64,000 nt of DNA from Prochlorococcus sp. AG-418-C09 (GTDB taxonomy: Bacteria > Cyanobacteriota > Cyanobacteriia > PCC-6307 > Cyanobiaceae): positions 62,001-126,000 of the forward strand of contig QCLS01000001.1 of the NCBI GenBank assembly GCA_003214355.1. Direction: 5' to 3'. A model generated the notes under the pieces. It was not told the origin of the DNA and did not search any database. It saw nothing but the letters and a program-made list of their open reading frames with translations. Both the position numbers and the translations under genes were made by a program. Numbering within the stretch: the first letter of the stretch is position 1; the number at the start of each line of letters is the position of its first letter. This document shows positions 1 to 9,652 of the stretch, piece by piece.

Positions 1-546
1 TCAGATACATTTAAACCTGACGAAGAAATCATTAGAAAATGCTTCTTGAGTTTTGCAGAGCAACCTGATTTCTATGCTGAGCCTTGGAAACTAAGGAGAA
101 GTCTTGATCCTTCTGACATAGCAACCTTAGAAGATTGGTTCTTCAACATGGGAGGAAGGGGCGCATTAGAAAGCAGGGGCTCAAGACAAAAAAATGCATT
201 AGTTTCAGCAGGGCTAATTTCTATTCTTGGTGAACTTTATGGAGATCAGTTCCAGACTCTAATATTAGCCTCGGAGCCAGAAAGACTTGGAGAATGGAGA
301 AGAATACTTCAAGACTCACTTGGTCTAACAAGGGAAGATTTTGGCCCTAGTAGTGGTATTGTTTTGTTTGAAAGAGCTGAGGGTGTTGTTGAGAGAGCCG
401 ACAGATTAGAGGAAAATGATGAGGTACCATTAATCATTATTGATGCTGCAGAAGCATCTGTAGATATTCCTATTCTTCAATTCCCTTTGTGGCTTGCTTT
501 TGCTGGCTCAGAGGATGAACTCTATAATGATTTTGAACTCAATTAA
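1..546 (+). CDS. DUF3086 domain protein, 5' end outside window
   Basis: The reading frame is open from base 1, so the gene begins upstream of the window; the TTG at 46 is an internal codon rather than a convincing start. The visible 181 residues match my memory of the C-terminal part of the cyanobacterial DUF3086 family, for example [12 protein letters not shown] and an acidic tail. No catalytic motif or membrane segment is visible and the biochemical role is unknown. It ends 5 bases before plsY on the same strand, so the two are probably cotranscribed. Confidence 0.75.
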   Translation, partial: SDTFKPDEEIIRKCFLSFAEQPDFYAEPWKLRRSLDPSDIATLEDWFFNMGGRGALESRGSRQKNALVSAGLISILGELYGDQFQTLILASEPERLGEWRRILQDSLGLTREDFGPSSGIVLFERAEGVVERADRLEENDEVPLIIIDAAEASVDIPILQFPLWLAFAGSEDELYNDFELN

Positions 547-551
547 TTTTA

Positions 552-1148
552 ATGTTTGAGATATTTATAGTCCTATCAATAAGTTATCTATTGGGTTCGA
601 TTCCGACAGGCTTCTTGGTTGCAAAAAAAATAAAAGATGTTGACTTAAGAGAACTAGGCTCTGGCTCCACAGGGGCCACGAACGTGCTTAGGAATGTTGG
701 AAAATTGCCTGCATTATTTGTCTTTATAATTGATGTATTTAAAGGATTCTTGGCCGTAAAGATTGCTTATATTTTTATAAATCAAGATTTAATTGCAATC
801 CTATCTGGGCTTTTTGCTATTTCTGGACATATTTGGCCGATATGGCTAAAAGGGAAAGGAGGTAAAGCTGTGGCAACGGGTTTAGGAATGTTTTTAGCTA
901 TTTCTTGGCAAGTCGGTCTTGGATCTCTAGGTATCTTTTTGTTAATTCTTTCAATCTCCAAAGTGGTTTCTTTATCTAGTATTATTGCAGCATTAGGACT
1001 ACCAATACTGATGTATTTAAAGGTTGGCACTTCAAATAACACCTTTATGATAATAAGTTTCGTAATATCATTTCTAGTCATATGGAAACATAGAACTAAT
1101 ATTAAACGTCTAATAAAAGGAGATGAACCAAAATTAAATGAAAGATAA
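552..1148 (+). CDS. plsY: Glycerol-3-phosphate acyltransferase PlsY
   Basis: PlsY is the membrane enzyme that transfers an acyl group from acyl-phosphate to glycerol-3-phosphate, the first step of phospholipid and glycolipid synthesis. The 198-residue length is normal. The family signatures are all present: GSIPTG near residues 15-20, [12 protein letters not shown] near 34-45, and [19 protein letters not shown] near 90-108. Several hydrophobic helices cover most of the protein. It sits 5 bases after the DUF3086 gene and converges on pyrF, with only 4 bases between the two stop codons. Confidence 0.96.
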   Translation: MFEIFIVLSISYLLGSIPTGFLVAKKIKDVDLRELGSGSTGATNVLRNVGKLPALFVFIIDVFKGFLAVKIAYIFINQDLIAILSGLFAISGHIWPIWLKGKGGKAVATGLGMFLAISWQVGLGSLGIFLLILSISKVVSLSSIIAALGLPILMYLKVGTSNNTFMIISFVISFLVIWKHRTNIKRLIKGDEPKLNER

Positions 1149-1152
1149 GAAT

Positions 1153-1887
1153 TTAACTTATCTGCTTGCAAATTTCCTCAAATACCTCATTTGGATTTGG
1201 CGATTTAGTTATTGATCTTCCAATAACTATTCTTGAAGAGCCTCTACTTAAAGCATCATAAGGATTCATGACTCTACTTTGATCATCTTTTGTGTCATTA
1301 CCCATTCTAATTCCGGGTGTAATCAATTGAAATTTATCTCCAAAAGCTAATCGAAGTTTCTCAGCTTCCCAAGCCGAACAAACACAACCATCTAATCCTG
1401 CCTCATAAGATATCCTTGCAAATCTAATAACATTTTCTTCTATTGAGGAGCTTATATTTAAGTCGTCTCTAAATTCTTCTTTTGAAAGACTTGTTAATAC
1501 GGTGACACCAACTACTAATGGATGCTCAACATTTGCATTTTCAGCTCCTTCAATAGTTGCTTGCTTTGAAACCTTTAATGCTTTTGATCCTGACATTGCA
1601 TGTAAAGAAATAATATTTACTCCTAATCTTGAAATTTCATAGCATGCATTTCGCATCGTATTGGGGATATCGTGAAATTTGAGATCCAAAAAGATTTTTT
1701 TATTCATGTCTTTAAAAATTCGAATCACCTCTGGACCTTCCTTTGAAAAAAGTTCCAATCCAATTTTTATCCATTTTATTTTTGGACATTCCTCCAATAA
1801 TGAAAGTGCTTGATGCTTGTTAAGACCATCGACAGCTAAGATGACTTTGTCAGCAGGATCAGATTTATTCATGATTTCAGTTATCAA
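1153..1887 (-). CDS. pyrF: Orotidine 5'-phosphate decarboxylase
   Basis: PyrF converts OMP to UMP, the last step of de novo pyrimidine synthesis. The catalytic signature [10 protein letters not shown] (Asp68, Lys70, Asp73) is intact, and the C-terminal phosphate-binding stretch ([10 protein letters not shown]) follows. The called start overlaps the end of tyrS by 11 bases. A second ATG at codon 6 (MNKSDPADK, position 1872) would remove the overlap and aligns better with the usual family N-terminus. It is probably cotranscribed with tyrS on the minus strand. Confidence 0.96.
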   Translation of the reverse strand: MITEIMNKSDPADKVILAVDGLNKHQALSLLEECPKIKWIKIGLELFSKEGPEVIRIFKDMNKKIFLDLKFHDIPNTMRNACYEISRLGVNIISLHAMSGSKALKVSKQATIEGAENANVEHPLVVGVTVLTSLSKEEFRDDLNISSSIEENVIRFARISYEAGLDGCVCSAWEAEKLRLAFGDKFQLITPGIRMGNDTKDDQSRVMNPYDALSRGSSRIVIGRSITKSPNPNEVFEEICKQIS

Positions 1888-3118
1888 ATCTAATAGTCTT
1901 TTTCTTACCTATTTGTAATATCTTTAGGATTAACTCTTCTTTAGTTTCGAAAACAATCTCAGAATCGGTTATTTTCAAACCATCAATTTTTACGGCCCCA
2001 CCCTTTATTGTTCTTTTTGATTCACTACTGGAGCTAAAAAGATTTAACTGACTTAATAGATAGAATAACTTTACAGGAAAGTTGATTTCTTTCAGTGAAA
2101 TAATTGGTATCTCTCCAACTCCTTCCTTTTCTCCAAGAAAAATCTTTTCGCAATTTGCTTGAGCCTCTAAGGCTTTTTCACGGCCATGAAATAAAGACGT
2201 AACCTCTAAAGCCATAAATCTCTGTAAATCTCTTGGTTCTTTTTTCGATAGAACTGATAATTTACATTCTGTAAGCAATTCTATATATGAGGGAATAATT
2301 TCATCTTTGACCTTTTCAAGTTTTGAATACATGAATAAAGGATCCTCAGTTAAACCAATCGTATTGGATTCTGACTTACTCATTTTTTTTACTCCATCAA
2401 GGCCAACAAGAATTGGCAGAAGAATACCGAATTGCGGTTTTTGTTTGAAGTGTCGTTGTAAATCCCTTCCAATTGCGATATTAAATTTCTGATCAGTTCC
2501 TCCCAGTTCTATATCTGAATTTACAACAACTGAATCATAGCCCTGTAACAATGGATATAAGAATTCATGTAATGATATTGGTGTTTGAGAATGATATCGC
2601 TTATTGAATTCTTCTTTTGCCAGCATTTGGCCAACCGTTGAACTACTCATAAGTTCGATGATTAAATTTAAATTCAAATTATTCAGCCACTCGCTGTTAT
2701 ATCTTATCTCAATCCTTCCTTCAGTTTCAAAGTCTAATATTGACTGATTTGGTGGCTTACCTAAACCCAATTGTTGCAAATATGTTTTTGAATTCTCTAA
2801 GACTTCTTGCTTTGAAATCTGAATACGAGTTTTATTCTTACCAGTAGGGTCACCTATCTGGGCAGTAAAATCTCCAATAATTAATACGGCAGTGTGTCCT
2901 TGGTCTTGAAAAGATCTTAATTTTCTAAATAAAATACTATGGCCTATATGTATATCCGTTCCAGTAGGATCAATGCCAAGTTTGATTCTTAGTTTATTAC
3001 CCTCATCACTAGTCGACTTAATTCTTTTGATTAATGAGTTATCAGAATGATCACTGGGAAAATATTCTGAAATTCCCCTAGTAATCCAATTCGGCAGTTG
3101 TGAGTCTTTCTCCATCAA
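1877..3118 (-). CDS. tyrS: Tyrosyl-tRNA synthetase
   Basis: This class I aminoacyl-tRNA synthetase charges tRNA-Tyr. The HIGH motif (HIGHS, residues 57-61) and the KMSKS motif (KKMSKSES) are both visible, and the protein ends in an S4-like RNA-binding domain ([13 protein letters not shown]). The length of 413 residues is typical of the bacterial TyrS type. It is followed by pyrF with a short overlap and preceded by the DUF1825 gene, all on the minus strand. Confidence 0.97.
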   Translation of the reverse strand: MMEKDSQLPNWITRGISEYFPSDHSDNSLIKRIKSTSDEGNKLRIKLGIDPTGTDIHIGHSILFRKLRSFQDQGHTAVLIIGDFTAQIGDPTGKNKTRIQISKQEVLENSKTYLQQLGLGKPPNQSILDFETEGRIEIRYNSEWLNNLNLNLIIELMSSSTVGQMLAKEEFNKRYHSQTPISLHEFLYPLLQGYDSVVVNSDIELGGTDQKFNIAIGRDLQRHFKQKPQFGILLPILVGLDGVKKMSKSESNTIGLTEDPLFMYSKLEKVKDEIIPSYIELLTECKLSVLSKKEPRDLQRFMALEVTSLFHGREKALEAQANCEKIFLGEKEGVGEIPIISLKEINFPVKLFYLLSQLNLFSSSSESKRTIKGGAVKIDGLKITDSEIVFETKEELILKILQIGKKKTIRFDN

Positions 3119-3148
3119 TATCGATATAAAGAGTTCTGTTGTGTTTAA

Positions 3149-3472
3149 TTAAGATGTTTTGTCAAGCTCATCTTTCATTCTTATCAAAGTCTTGTTCATT
3201 TGATCAAACATTTGATCCGGAGTGATTCCGAATTGACTTAATTGTGTCTTTAGTTGCTCAACAGTCATTTTAGCCTGAAAGTCCTCTGACAACTCAAATC
3301 TTTTCATAAATACCTTATAACGTTCCATAAGAGATTCCATTCTCTTAATAAACATTATCTTCCCTTCTCTATCAAATTTCCCATAATCAGATCCTATCTT
3401 CATAAGGTCTTGATAATCAGTAAAAAGCTTTTTTGCTTCTTCCTGAACAATATCAGACTCAAAAAAACCCAT
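3149..3472 (-). CDS. DUF1825 family protein
   Basis: A 107-residue soluble protein beginning MGFFESDIVQEEAKKLF. I recognise it as the cyanobacteria-restricted DUF1825 family, which is almost all helical and charged. Its function is unknown. The start is supported by a purine-rich stretch just upstream (GGGAGGAATATAATC then ATG). A damaged copy of this same start region lies 1.8 kb away at 5235-5285, beyond a foreign-looking insert, so the locus has been rearranged. Confidence 0.85.
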   Translation of the reverse strand: MGFFESDIVQEEAKKLFTDYQDLMKIGSDYGKFDREGKIMFIKRMESLMERYKVFMKRFELSEDFQAKMTVEQLKTQLSQFGITPDQMFDQMNKTLIRMKDELDKTS

Positions 3473-3971
3473 GATTATATTCCTCCCTTACAACCTTGAG
3501 ATATATTGCTAATAATGACTTGATAAAAGTTTGTCATCTGATTAAGTGTTTCACGCGTAAGACTTTCCTTGTTTTTCATTACCTATTTGCAACAGGTTTG
3601 AATAAAAGTTTTACAAATGTTTGATGTTATCTCATCTAACATAACAAAATTAACCATTTCTTAAAAGTGAAATACCACTACCCTGTAGAAATTGTTATTG
3701 ATACAGACATTAGTAATAGTGGTATACATGTCCCCCAATACCCTTGCCGCTACTGGAGTTAAGCGCATTCACTAGTTATCGCAGTTTTATCACAGATGGC
3801 ATTCAAGATTATCACACATGCCAATCTCAAAGTGTCACACATAGACTAAGCGCTTATGCCGCCTGAATTTCGCGAAGAGTTTACATAACTGAAATCACAG
3901 AAAAATTACAGGTCCTAAGCAGATAGGTATATTGCGTAAAGCAGAGAGGACTCATCAGAGTCTGAAAAGAA
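3473..3971. other. Intergenic stretch, left edge of foreign-looking insert
   Basis: About 500 bases without a convincing gene. The part up to about 3640 is AT-rich and probably holds the DUF1825 promoter. From about 3720 to 3971 the base composition changes to a clearly more GC-rich sequence with only short broken reading frames, which looks like degraded foreign DNA downstream of the acetyltransferase genes. It includes the left copy of a direct repeat (3638-3706). Confidence 0.6.
3638..3706 (+). repeat. Left imperfect direct repeat flanking the acetyltransferase insert
   Basis: It begins with the 17 bases AACATAACAAAATTAAC, identical to the start of the repeat at 4951. Further matching blocks follow in the same order: TTCTTAAAAG, then CACTAC and TAGAAA. 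On the minus strand it could encode the tail of a small protein ending SVSITISTG, comparable with the tail ending TTTSMTFSIE in the other copy. Confidence 0.8.
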
Positions 3972-4412
3972 TCACTCGGATTCAATATTTTTCAAGACAA
4001 AAGTCATCTGAAGGGGAAATGCACCACATTCCCTCAAATCATTCTGATATTCAGTGTCTGCCACATCAACATTAAAAACAAAGTCGCCATTTACGAGACT
4101 CGCTTTCGCAGGCAGTGGGCAATGTTTTTGCAAGAATGCCCTTATTACAGCAGGGCGATGCACAAGCGAATGGGGCAGTAACTGAATTCCAACACTATTA
4201 TCAAAACCAGCATAAACTGCACCAATAGGTCGACCGCCAACCTCAACTATGCTCCAGAATCGATAAGGATGATTTACAACAAATTCAAGATGACCTTCAA
4301 ATGAAGGCGTTTGATTGTGACTAATGGAATACCTCCTTTCAAGAAGAAGTTTATAAAGAAAGAATATATTATCCTCAGTTGGAGGGTCGGAAAGTGGCGT
4401 AAATGAAATCAC
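3972..4412 (-). CDS. GNAT-like acetyltransferase (tentative)
   Basis: A 146-residue protein that I can only place loosely. The order of elements (an N-terminal helix with SISHNQTP, then FWSIVEVGGRPIGAVYAG like GNAT strands 2-4, and an ending LRECGAFPLQMTFVLKN) resembles small GNAT-fold proteins from surface-polysaccharide clusters. A canonical acetyl-CoA loop is not obvious. Its start codon overlaps the stop of the upstream acetyltransferase by 4 bases (ATGA), so the two form one operon. The DNA is richer in G+C and CpG than the surrounding genes, consistent with transfer. Confidence 0.55.
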   Translation of the reverse strand: MISFTPLSDPPTEDNIFFLYKLLLERRYSISHNQTPSFEGHLEFVVNHPYRFWSIVEVGGRPIGAVYAGFDNSVGIQLLPHSLVHRPAVIRAFLQKHCPLPAKASLVNGDFVFNVDVADTEYQNDLRECGAFPLQMTFVLKNIESE

Positions 4413-4960
4413 AAGAAATCAAACGAATAGAGCAAAAATCCTTCGTGGGAGGAATCGCTCAGAGAAAAACCAGCGGAAGCAAAAAGACGACTACTTGCAA
4501 TATTGCCACTTTTAACCTCAGCATAAATGCGGAGGCACTGACATGTATCGCATGTATCGGCAACGAAAGCCCGAGTCCCACATTCGAGCAACAAACGCCC
4601 AAACCCTTTCCCTCGGACATAAGGCGACATGTTTATACTAATCTCCCAGTATCCTTTTTTAGAATCAAGCAAATCAAACCTAACCACACCAATAGGAGAT
4701 TGCTGGGGGTCTCTTATGGGTATACCGACATAAAAGAATCTATCGGGGTTGACAATAGACCGCCTAAACCAAGCATCATGCTCATCCCATGTGACAACTT
4801 CCGAATTTCTTGACACCGACCTAGAAACTTCATCATTCCTCCATTCCCAAATACTTCTTGAGTGATGCAAAGATGCCCTTTCAATAAGAAGTTTCTGCTG
4901 CAATTCCATTGGTATCTGCGAGGCGATAAATGAAAGATGAGGTCTGAAATAACATAACAA
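4409..4960 (-). CDS. GNAT family N-acetyltransferase
   Basis: A RimJ/RimL-like acetyltransferase of the type often found in sugar or flagellin modification clusters. An N-terminal WEWRNDEVSRS segment resembles the W-R-N-D pattern of PseH/FlmH-type enzymes. The acetyl-CoA loop YVRGKGFGRLLLE is clear, and SRLFASAGF follows at the C-terminus. The called start at 4960 lies inside the flanking repeat; ATG at 4909 (MELQQKLLIERA) is the more natural start and gives 166 residues. Base composition differs from neighbouring genes. Substrate unknown. Confidence 0.82.
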   Translation of the reverse strand: MLCYFRPHLSFIASQIPMELQQKLLIERASLHHSRSIWEWRNDEVSRSVSRNSEVVTWDEHDAWFRRSIVNPDRFFYVGIPIRDPQQSPIGVVRFDLLDSKKGYWEISINMSPYVRGKGFGRLLLECGTRAFVADTCDTCQCLRIYAEVKSGNIASSRLFASAGFSLSDSSHEGFLLYSFDFL

Positions 4961-5019
4961 AATTAACTAATTCTTAAAAGAGTAATCTCACTACTCTATA
5001 GAAAATGTCATAGATGTAG
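4951..5019 (+). repeat. Right imperfect direct repeat flanking the acetyltransferase insert
   Basis: The partner of 3638-3706, in the same orientation and about 1.3 kb apart. The first 17 bases are identical and similarity continues with scattered mismatches for about 65 bases. It overlaps the 3' end of a small minus-strand reading frame (4991-5137). The two copies delimit the GC-shifted insert. Confidence 0.8.
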
Positions 5020-5137
5020 TTGTCGTGTATGAGTATGCTTTTTTACCTGCAAAAACATTCTTTTTCGCTTCTTTTAGATACTTCTCAATTACGACTAAGT
5101 CTGCCTCAGTTGTATTATCTGGGAGTCGTAATTCCAA
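4991..5137 (-). pseudogene. Small reading frame or gene fragment (48 aa)
   Basis: The minus strand encodes MELRLPDNTTEADLVVIEKY and onward to a TTTSMTFSIE tail, from a TTG at 5137 or slightly upstream. The sequence looks like a real protein (mixed charge, good codon periodicity), but there is no ATG and the frame is closed a little upstream. Its 3' end is duplicated at 3638-3706 on the other side of the insert. I do not recognise the family. It may be a short gene or a fragment left by the rearrangement. Confidence 0.4.
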
Positions 5138-5234
5138 TGTTTTTTGTTTTATGTATTGTTTTATGCGCCTTAATTATAGAATCTGAATCTCTCTAATTCC
5201 AGTTATAACTTGATTCTTTAGTATCCCTTTTTAC

Positions 5235-5264
5235 TTAACCGACTTCTGACTCAAAGAAAGACAT
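5235..5264 (-). pseudogene. Remnant of a second DUF1825 gene start
   Basis: The minus strand reads MSFFESEVG and then stops, matching the intact DUF1825 start MGFFESDIV. The identity extends into the untranslated leader: AATATAATC precedes the ATG in both places, with a G-rich purine block further upstream. A decayed duplicate is the simplest explanation. Confidence 0.65.
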
Positions 5265-5271
5265 GATTATA

Positions 5272-5502
5272 TTACCCCCCCCTTATTTTACTAAAACTGT
5301 TATGGATTGAGTTCCCCTCTTGCATGTCTAGAAAAGCATAGTTAAATTCTACGCAACTCTTCATGTTTCTGATAGTTGGAATTGACTTCAAAATTGTAAG
5401 AGTCCAATAAAAGCCATAACAATTATGGCATGGACTTGCATTAAAGAATTTTTCAAAGATGTAGTAATTACTTGAACTTAAATAACATTTATAACTTCGC
5501 AT
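5272..5502 (-). CDS. Hypothetical protein, doubtful
   Basis: A 76-residue open frame with several cysteines and tyrosines (PCHNCYGFYW). I do not recognise it. It lies in the disturbed region between the DUF1825 remnant and the GIY-YIG-like gene, and its 3' end runs into the G-rich leader of that remnant. It could be chance coding or another decayed gene. Confidence 0.25.
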   Translation of the reverse strand: MRSYKCYLSSSNYYIFEKFFNASPCHNCYGFYWTLTILKSIPTIRNMKSCVEFNYAFLDMQEGNSIHNSFSKIRGG

Positions 5503-5748
5503 TGAATTAGGGAAGGTGATACCTGCAACTGAAATTTAAAATTTGAATATTATTTATATTTTCTCTTGTTCTATTCTAGATTCCCAGAAACTCATTTCTT
5601 AAGATATTAATATTTAATTGATATTATCTTTGAAGAAAACAAGAATATTATAAATTCAACTTCAGATTAAGAAAATTATAGTTTGAAAATAAATCATTTA
5701 TTGCTATTTAATTAGATATTATGATTTCAAAAAAGATTATATAAATTC

Positions 5749-6360
5749 TTGGGCAATAAAAAAAATCAAAATAATATAAGGAGTAGTAAGCAAACTGAAC
5801 TATTTGACACAAGAGATAGTTTTGCCGACCATTCCAAACAAACTAACTTCGTTGTGCAGTCTAGGGAAGAGATTCTTGAATGGAAAAAGAAAATCAATCA
5901 ATATCAGCAGAACATACTTAAAAATAAAGATAATTCGTTTTTACAAAAATCGATTATTTCAGATCAAGAGAATTCTAAAATTAGAGAAATTAATCCTTTT
6001 ATATTAGCCAGTAATTCAATTAACTTCTGGAGATCTAAAAAATTAATCAGCAAAAGTTCTGCTATTTATTTTGTAATTGATAATACACAAGATTATCAGA
6101 TTATTTTATACATTGGAGAAACTTTTTCAGCCGATTCGAGATGGAAGGGAGTTCATGATTGCAAAACCTACATTAATAACTATAAAGAATTACTTTCTGG
6201 GCATAACATTAAAAGTCATTTAGATATACGTTTTTTTTTAGATGTCCCCAAAGAGGCCAGGTTAAGGCGTAAATTAGAAAAGCAGCTAATTTATTTATGG
6301 TTTCCACCTTTTAATAAGGAGACTAGAAATAAATGGTCCAACACATTCACAAACATTTAA
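5749..6360 (+). CDS. GIY-YIG-like domain protein
   Basis: A 203-residue protein with a charged, poorly structured N-terminal 85 residues and a C-terminal half resembling the GIY-YIG nuclease fold. AIYFVI stands in the place of the GIY strand and LYIGET gives the YIG motif, followed by SADSRWKG with a candidate catalytic Arg and by a later helix (RRKLEKQLIYLW). Canonical GIY is degenerate, so nuclease activity is uncertain. The start is a TTG at 5749. It lies 21 bases upstream of pepA on the same strand. Confidence 0.6.
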   Translation: MGNKKNQNNIRSSKQTELFDTRDSFADHSKQTNFVVQSREEILEWKKKINQYQQNILKNKDNSFLQKSIISDQENSKIREINPFILASNSINFWRSKKLISKSSAIYFVIDNTQDYQIILYIGETFSADSRWKGVHDCKTYINNYKELLSGHNIKSHLDIRFFLDVPKEARLRRKLEKQLIYLWFPPFNKETRNKWSNTFTNI

Positions 6361-6381
6361 AAACTAGATTAGATTTCAAAA

Positions 6382-7857
6382 ATGCAATTTTCTTTTTTCC
6401 AAAAACCCTTAAATACCTGGGATGGCAAGATATTAATATTAGGACTTTTTGAGAAAGATCTAAAAAAACAATTAGAAGACGTTAGCTTTATTGCTGACTC
6501 TGAAGCACTACTTAAGAAATTAAAAACAAGAAAGTTCCATGGTGAAAAGGGGGAATCATTTAATCTTGAGTTGATCGATCAGAACATCCAATTGATAAGT
6601 TTCATAGGACTAGGAGATAAAAATAACTTTGAAATTATAAATTTGAAGACTGCATTATCAAAATGCATCCGAAGCATTTATGAATATGACAAAAAGATTG
6701 GAATAATTCTCCCTTGGAAAGATTTAGGTGAAAAAGGGATATACCTTGCTGCAGAAACCATGAGATTAGCAATATATAAAGACAACAGGTTTAACAGTAA
6801 GAAGAATGACAAAACCATTCTTCAAGAAATTGAATTTCTTAATTTAAATAACCCGTCTAATATCTCCTTAAGTGAAACCGAACAGATTTGTGAAGGAGTA
6901 GAACTTGCAAGAAGACTTGTTAAGGCTCCGCCAAATAGTCTCACCCCAAAAGAAATGTCAAAGATAGCTTTAGATATTGCAGATAAATATGATTTATCTG
7001 GAAAGATACTTGAAAAAAAAGAATGTGAAGAATTAGGAATGGGGGCTTATTTGGCAGTATCAAAGGGTTCAGATCTAGATCCAAAGTTTATACATTTAAC
7101 TTATAAATCGAGTATGCCAATTAAGCGAAAAATCGCTCTAGTAGGAAAAGGCCTAACTTTTGATTCTGGAGGATACAATTTAAAAGTTGGTGCATCGCAA
7201 ATAGAAATGATGAAATATGATATGGGTGGCAGTGCGGCAGTTTTAGGAACTGCTAGAGCTATTGGCGCTATAAGACCTAATGGACTAGAGATTCATTTTA
7301 TTGTTGCTGCTTGCGAAAATATGATTAATGGATCGGCTATCCATCCTGGGGATGTTGTCGAAGCATCAAATGGCAAAACCATCGAAATAAATAATACTGA
7401 TGCGGAAGGAAGGTTAACGCTTGCTGATGCTTTAACTTATGCTTCTAATTTAAATCCCGATTCTATAGTTGACCTTGCAACATTAACTGGTGCTTGTGTT
7501 GTCGCTTTGGGCAATGATGTCGCAGGTCTATGGAGTAACAATGATAAACTTACACAAGAATTATTAAGTTCCGCAAGAGAATCAGGCGAGGGGTTATGGG
7601 AAATGCCATTACAAAGATCATATAGAGATGGTCTTAAATCACACATAGCAGACATAAAAAATACTGGTCCCAGAGCAGGAGGATCAATTACAGCAGCTTT
7701 ATTCTTAGAGGAATTTTTTGATAAAAAGATTAGATGGGCCCATATAGATATTGCTGGTACTTGTTGGACAGAAAAAGATAAAGATATTAATCCATCAGGA
7801 GCTACTGGATATGGAGTAAAAACACTTGTAAGATTTTTAAAGAAACTGGAAAGTTAA
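6382..7857 (+). CDS. pepA: Leucyl aminopeptidase (M17)
   Basis: A cytosolic dinuclear-metal aminopeptidase that removes N-terminal residues from peptides. The family signature [14 protein letters not shown] (near residues 338-351) is intact, as are the metal- and substrate-binding blocks [15 protein letters not shown] and [11 protein letters not shown]. At 491 residues it is full length, with the variable N-terminal domain before the catalytic domain. It converges on msrA with a single base between the stops. Confidence 0.97.
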   Translation: MQFSFFQKPLNTWDGKILILGLFEKDLKKQLEDVSFIADSEALLKKLKTRKFHGEKGESFNLELIDQNIQLISFIGLGDKNNFEIINLKTALSKCIRSIYEYDKKIGIILPWKDLGEKGIYLAAETMRLAIYKDNRFNSKKNDKTILQEIEFLNLNNPSNISLSETEQICEGVELARRLVKAPPNSLTPKEMSKIALDIADKYDLSGKILEKKECEELGMGAYLAVSKGSDLDPKFIHLTYKSSMPIKRKIALVGKGLTFDSGGYNLKVGASQIEMMKYDMGGSAAVLGTARAIGAIRPNGLEIHFIVAACENMINGSAIHPGDVVEASNGKTIEINNTDAEGRLTLADALTYASNLNPDSIVDLATLTGACVVALGNDVAGLWSNNDKLTQELLSSARESGEGLWEMPLQRSYRDGLKSHIADIKNTGPRAGGSITAALFLEEFFDKKIRWAHIDIAGTCWTEKDKDINPSGATGYGVKTLVRFLKKLES

Positions 7858-7858
7858 A

Positions 7859-8458
7859 TTAACTCCAAGGTTGATCTGTACGAGCTTTCGCTCCCCAAAG
7901 TTGATCTAATCTTTTGTCTCTTCCGCAAGAAAACCGATAAAATTTATATTTAATTTCATTATTAATTGCAAAATCCTGATGATAATCCTCGGCCATCCAG
8001 AACTTATCTTTTACTTTTAATTCAACCTTGATTTTATCCGATTGTACATCTAACTCATGGGATGCAGATATTAAAGCCGATCTAGATTCATCTTCCTCAT
8101 ATATGTCCTCAAAAAAGATTATTGGTCTATATGAATCTCCTCGATCGCAAAATTGCCCATTCCCATCAAGTGGATCAATATTTCTTAAATATCTCCTGAG
8201 AATATCTTTTAATTCAAGAACTTTTGAATCATAATCAATTAAAACAACTTCCTGATGGCCTTTGTGATTTTCATAGGTTGGATTATTCAAAGTTCCCCCC
8301 GAGTAGCCACTCAACACTGAATTAACCCCAACTACTGATTCCAAATCATGTTCCATGCACCAGAAGCATCCTCCAGCAAGGATTAAATTCTCAGCATAAA
8401 CATTTTGTGGTGTTATCAAAATGGATAAAAGAATAATTAAAGAAAAAATTTTTTTCAT
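7859..8458 (-). CDS. msrA: Peptide methionine sulfoxide reductase A, exported
   Basis: MsrA reduces methionine-S-sulfoxide in oxidised proteins. The catalytic motif GGCFWCMEHD is present near residues 29-38, followed by the usual YSGG and CDRGDSYRP blocks. The first 22 residues (a Lys-Lys start, a hydrophobic core and an Ala-rich end before ENLILAGG) look like a signal peptide, so this copy probably acts in the periplasm or thylakoid lumen. It is the last gene of the minus-strand lpx block, 12 bases after lpxB. Confidence 0.95.
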   Translation of the reverse strand: MKKIFSLIILLSILITPQNVYAENLILAGGCFWCMEHDLESVVGVNSVLSGYSGGTLNNPTYENHKGHQEVVLIDYDSKVLELKDILRRYLRNIDPLDGNGQFCDRGDSYRPIIFFEDIYEEDESRSALISASHELDVQSDKIKVELKVKDKFWMAEDYHQDFAINNEIKYKFYRFSCGRDKRLDQLWGAKARTDQPWS

Positions 8459-8470
8459 AAAGAGGTAATC

Positions 8471-9652
8471 TTAATTCAAGAAAGAATTTATTATTTCTTT
8501 AGCTGCCCTCTCAACTACTCCTTTTTCACCTAATTGTTTTTTAACCAAAGAATAACCTTTTTTCATCTTTATTTTATCATTCTTTCTTTCTATTAATTGG
8601 CATGATTTCTTATAAATTTTATCGACATCAAAATCCTTTTGGACAAATTCAGGAACAATTCTTTTCTTCATTAATAAATTTACTGGCGAAATGTGCTTTA
8701 CTTTAAAATTAAGAATTTTTCGAGCAATAAATGCAGTAACTCTACTAACTTTATATCCAACTATTTGAGGAATACCATTTAAAGCTATTTCCATATTAAC
8801 TGTTCCGGATTTACAAAGAGCTAATTTAGATAATGCATAAATATTTTCTTTTTCACTTTCAATATCACATCCGTTAATGACTTTCCCATTAACTTTATAT
8901 CTATTCAAGGCTTGATCAAATTTTTCGTCAAATTCTTTACGGCAAGAAGGGATATAAACAAAAAGATCAGGATATTTGTTTTGCAATTTGTAAGCAACTT
9001 TCATAAAAACTGGCAATAAGTATTTAATCTCTTGTTTTCTTGAAGCGGGCATTATTAAAAGTATGTTCTGTTTTGATTTAAGTTTTAACTTTTTTCTTGC
9101 TTCACTTTTTGTGGGCAATTGCCTTGTAAGATCAATCATGGGATGACCTACCCAAGAGACATTTCCTCCTCTTTGTTTATAGAATCTCGCCTCTTCTTTG
9201 AAAATTGCAAAAATTTTATCAGAAAACTTTATTAAGTCAGTAGTGCTATTATTCCCTACCCTCCAAGCCCATTCTTGAGGGGCTATGTAATAGTAGATAG
9301 GAATAGATATTCTTTCTCTTCTTAATTTTCTACCTATAGCAATGTTAGGCCCCATATAATCAATCAGTATCAAACAATTTGGTTTTGATGAAATTAATTT
9401 CTTATAGAAATTCTTTTGTATTTTAAGTGTAGGTAAAACCAAAGGTAGAGCTTCCCAAATGCCAATAGAACTAATAGAGGTTGTATTATGAAAAATATTT
9501 ACCCCTGCTCTTTCCATTCTTTCTCCTCCGAGTCCTAGAATTTCAATATCAATTGACCTTCTCTTTGCTTCGTTAAAAATTGCAGTTGCTAATAATCCTC
9601 CATGTAAATCACCAGAAACTTCTCCAGTACTGATAAATATTTTTTGTTTCAT
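8471..9652 (-). CDS. lpxB: Lipid A disaccharide synthase
   Basis: LpxB joins UDP-2,3-diacylglucosamine to lipid X to form the lipid A disaccharide at the cytoplasmic membrane. Visible signatures are STGEVSGDLHGG at the N-terminus, YYIAPQEWAWR in the middle and LCKSGTVNMEIAL toward the C-terminus. The length of 393 residues is normal. Its ATG overlaps the lpxA stop by 4 bases, which indicates translational coupling inside the lpxC-fabZ-lpxA-lpxB operon. Confidence 0.97.
   Translation of the reverse strand: MKQKIFISTGEVSGDLHGGLLATAIFNEAKRRSIDIEILGLGGERMERAGVNIFHNTTSISSIGIWEALPLVLPTLKIQKNFYKKLISSKPNCLILIDYMGPNIAIGRKLRRERISIPIYYYIAPQEWAWRVGNNSTTDLIKFSDKIFAIFKEEARFYKQRGGNVSWVGHPMIDLTRQLPTKSEARKKLKLKSKQNILLIMPASRKQEIKYLLPVFMKVAYKLQNKYPDLFVYIPSCRKEFDEKFDQALNRYKVNGKVINGCDIESEKENIYALSKLALCKSGTVNMEIALNGIPQIVGYKVSRVTAFIARKILNFKVKHISPVNLLMKKRIVPEFVQKDFDVDKIYKKSCQLIERKNDKIKMKKGYSLVKKQLGEKGVVERAAKEIINSFLN

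Noticed and set aside
782-1171. 129-codon frame antisense to plsY
   Set aside because: Shadow of plsY; composition follows the opposite strand and no family match.
4403-4813. 136-codon plus-strand frame across the acetyltransferase genes
   Set aside because: Antisense to a clear GNAT gene, Lys/Thr-rich nonsense composition.
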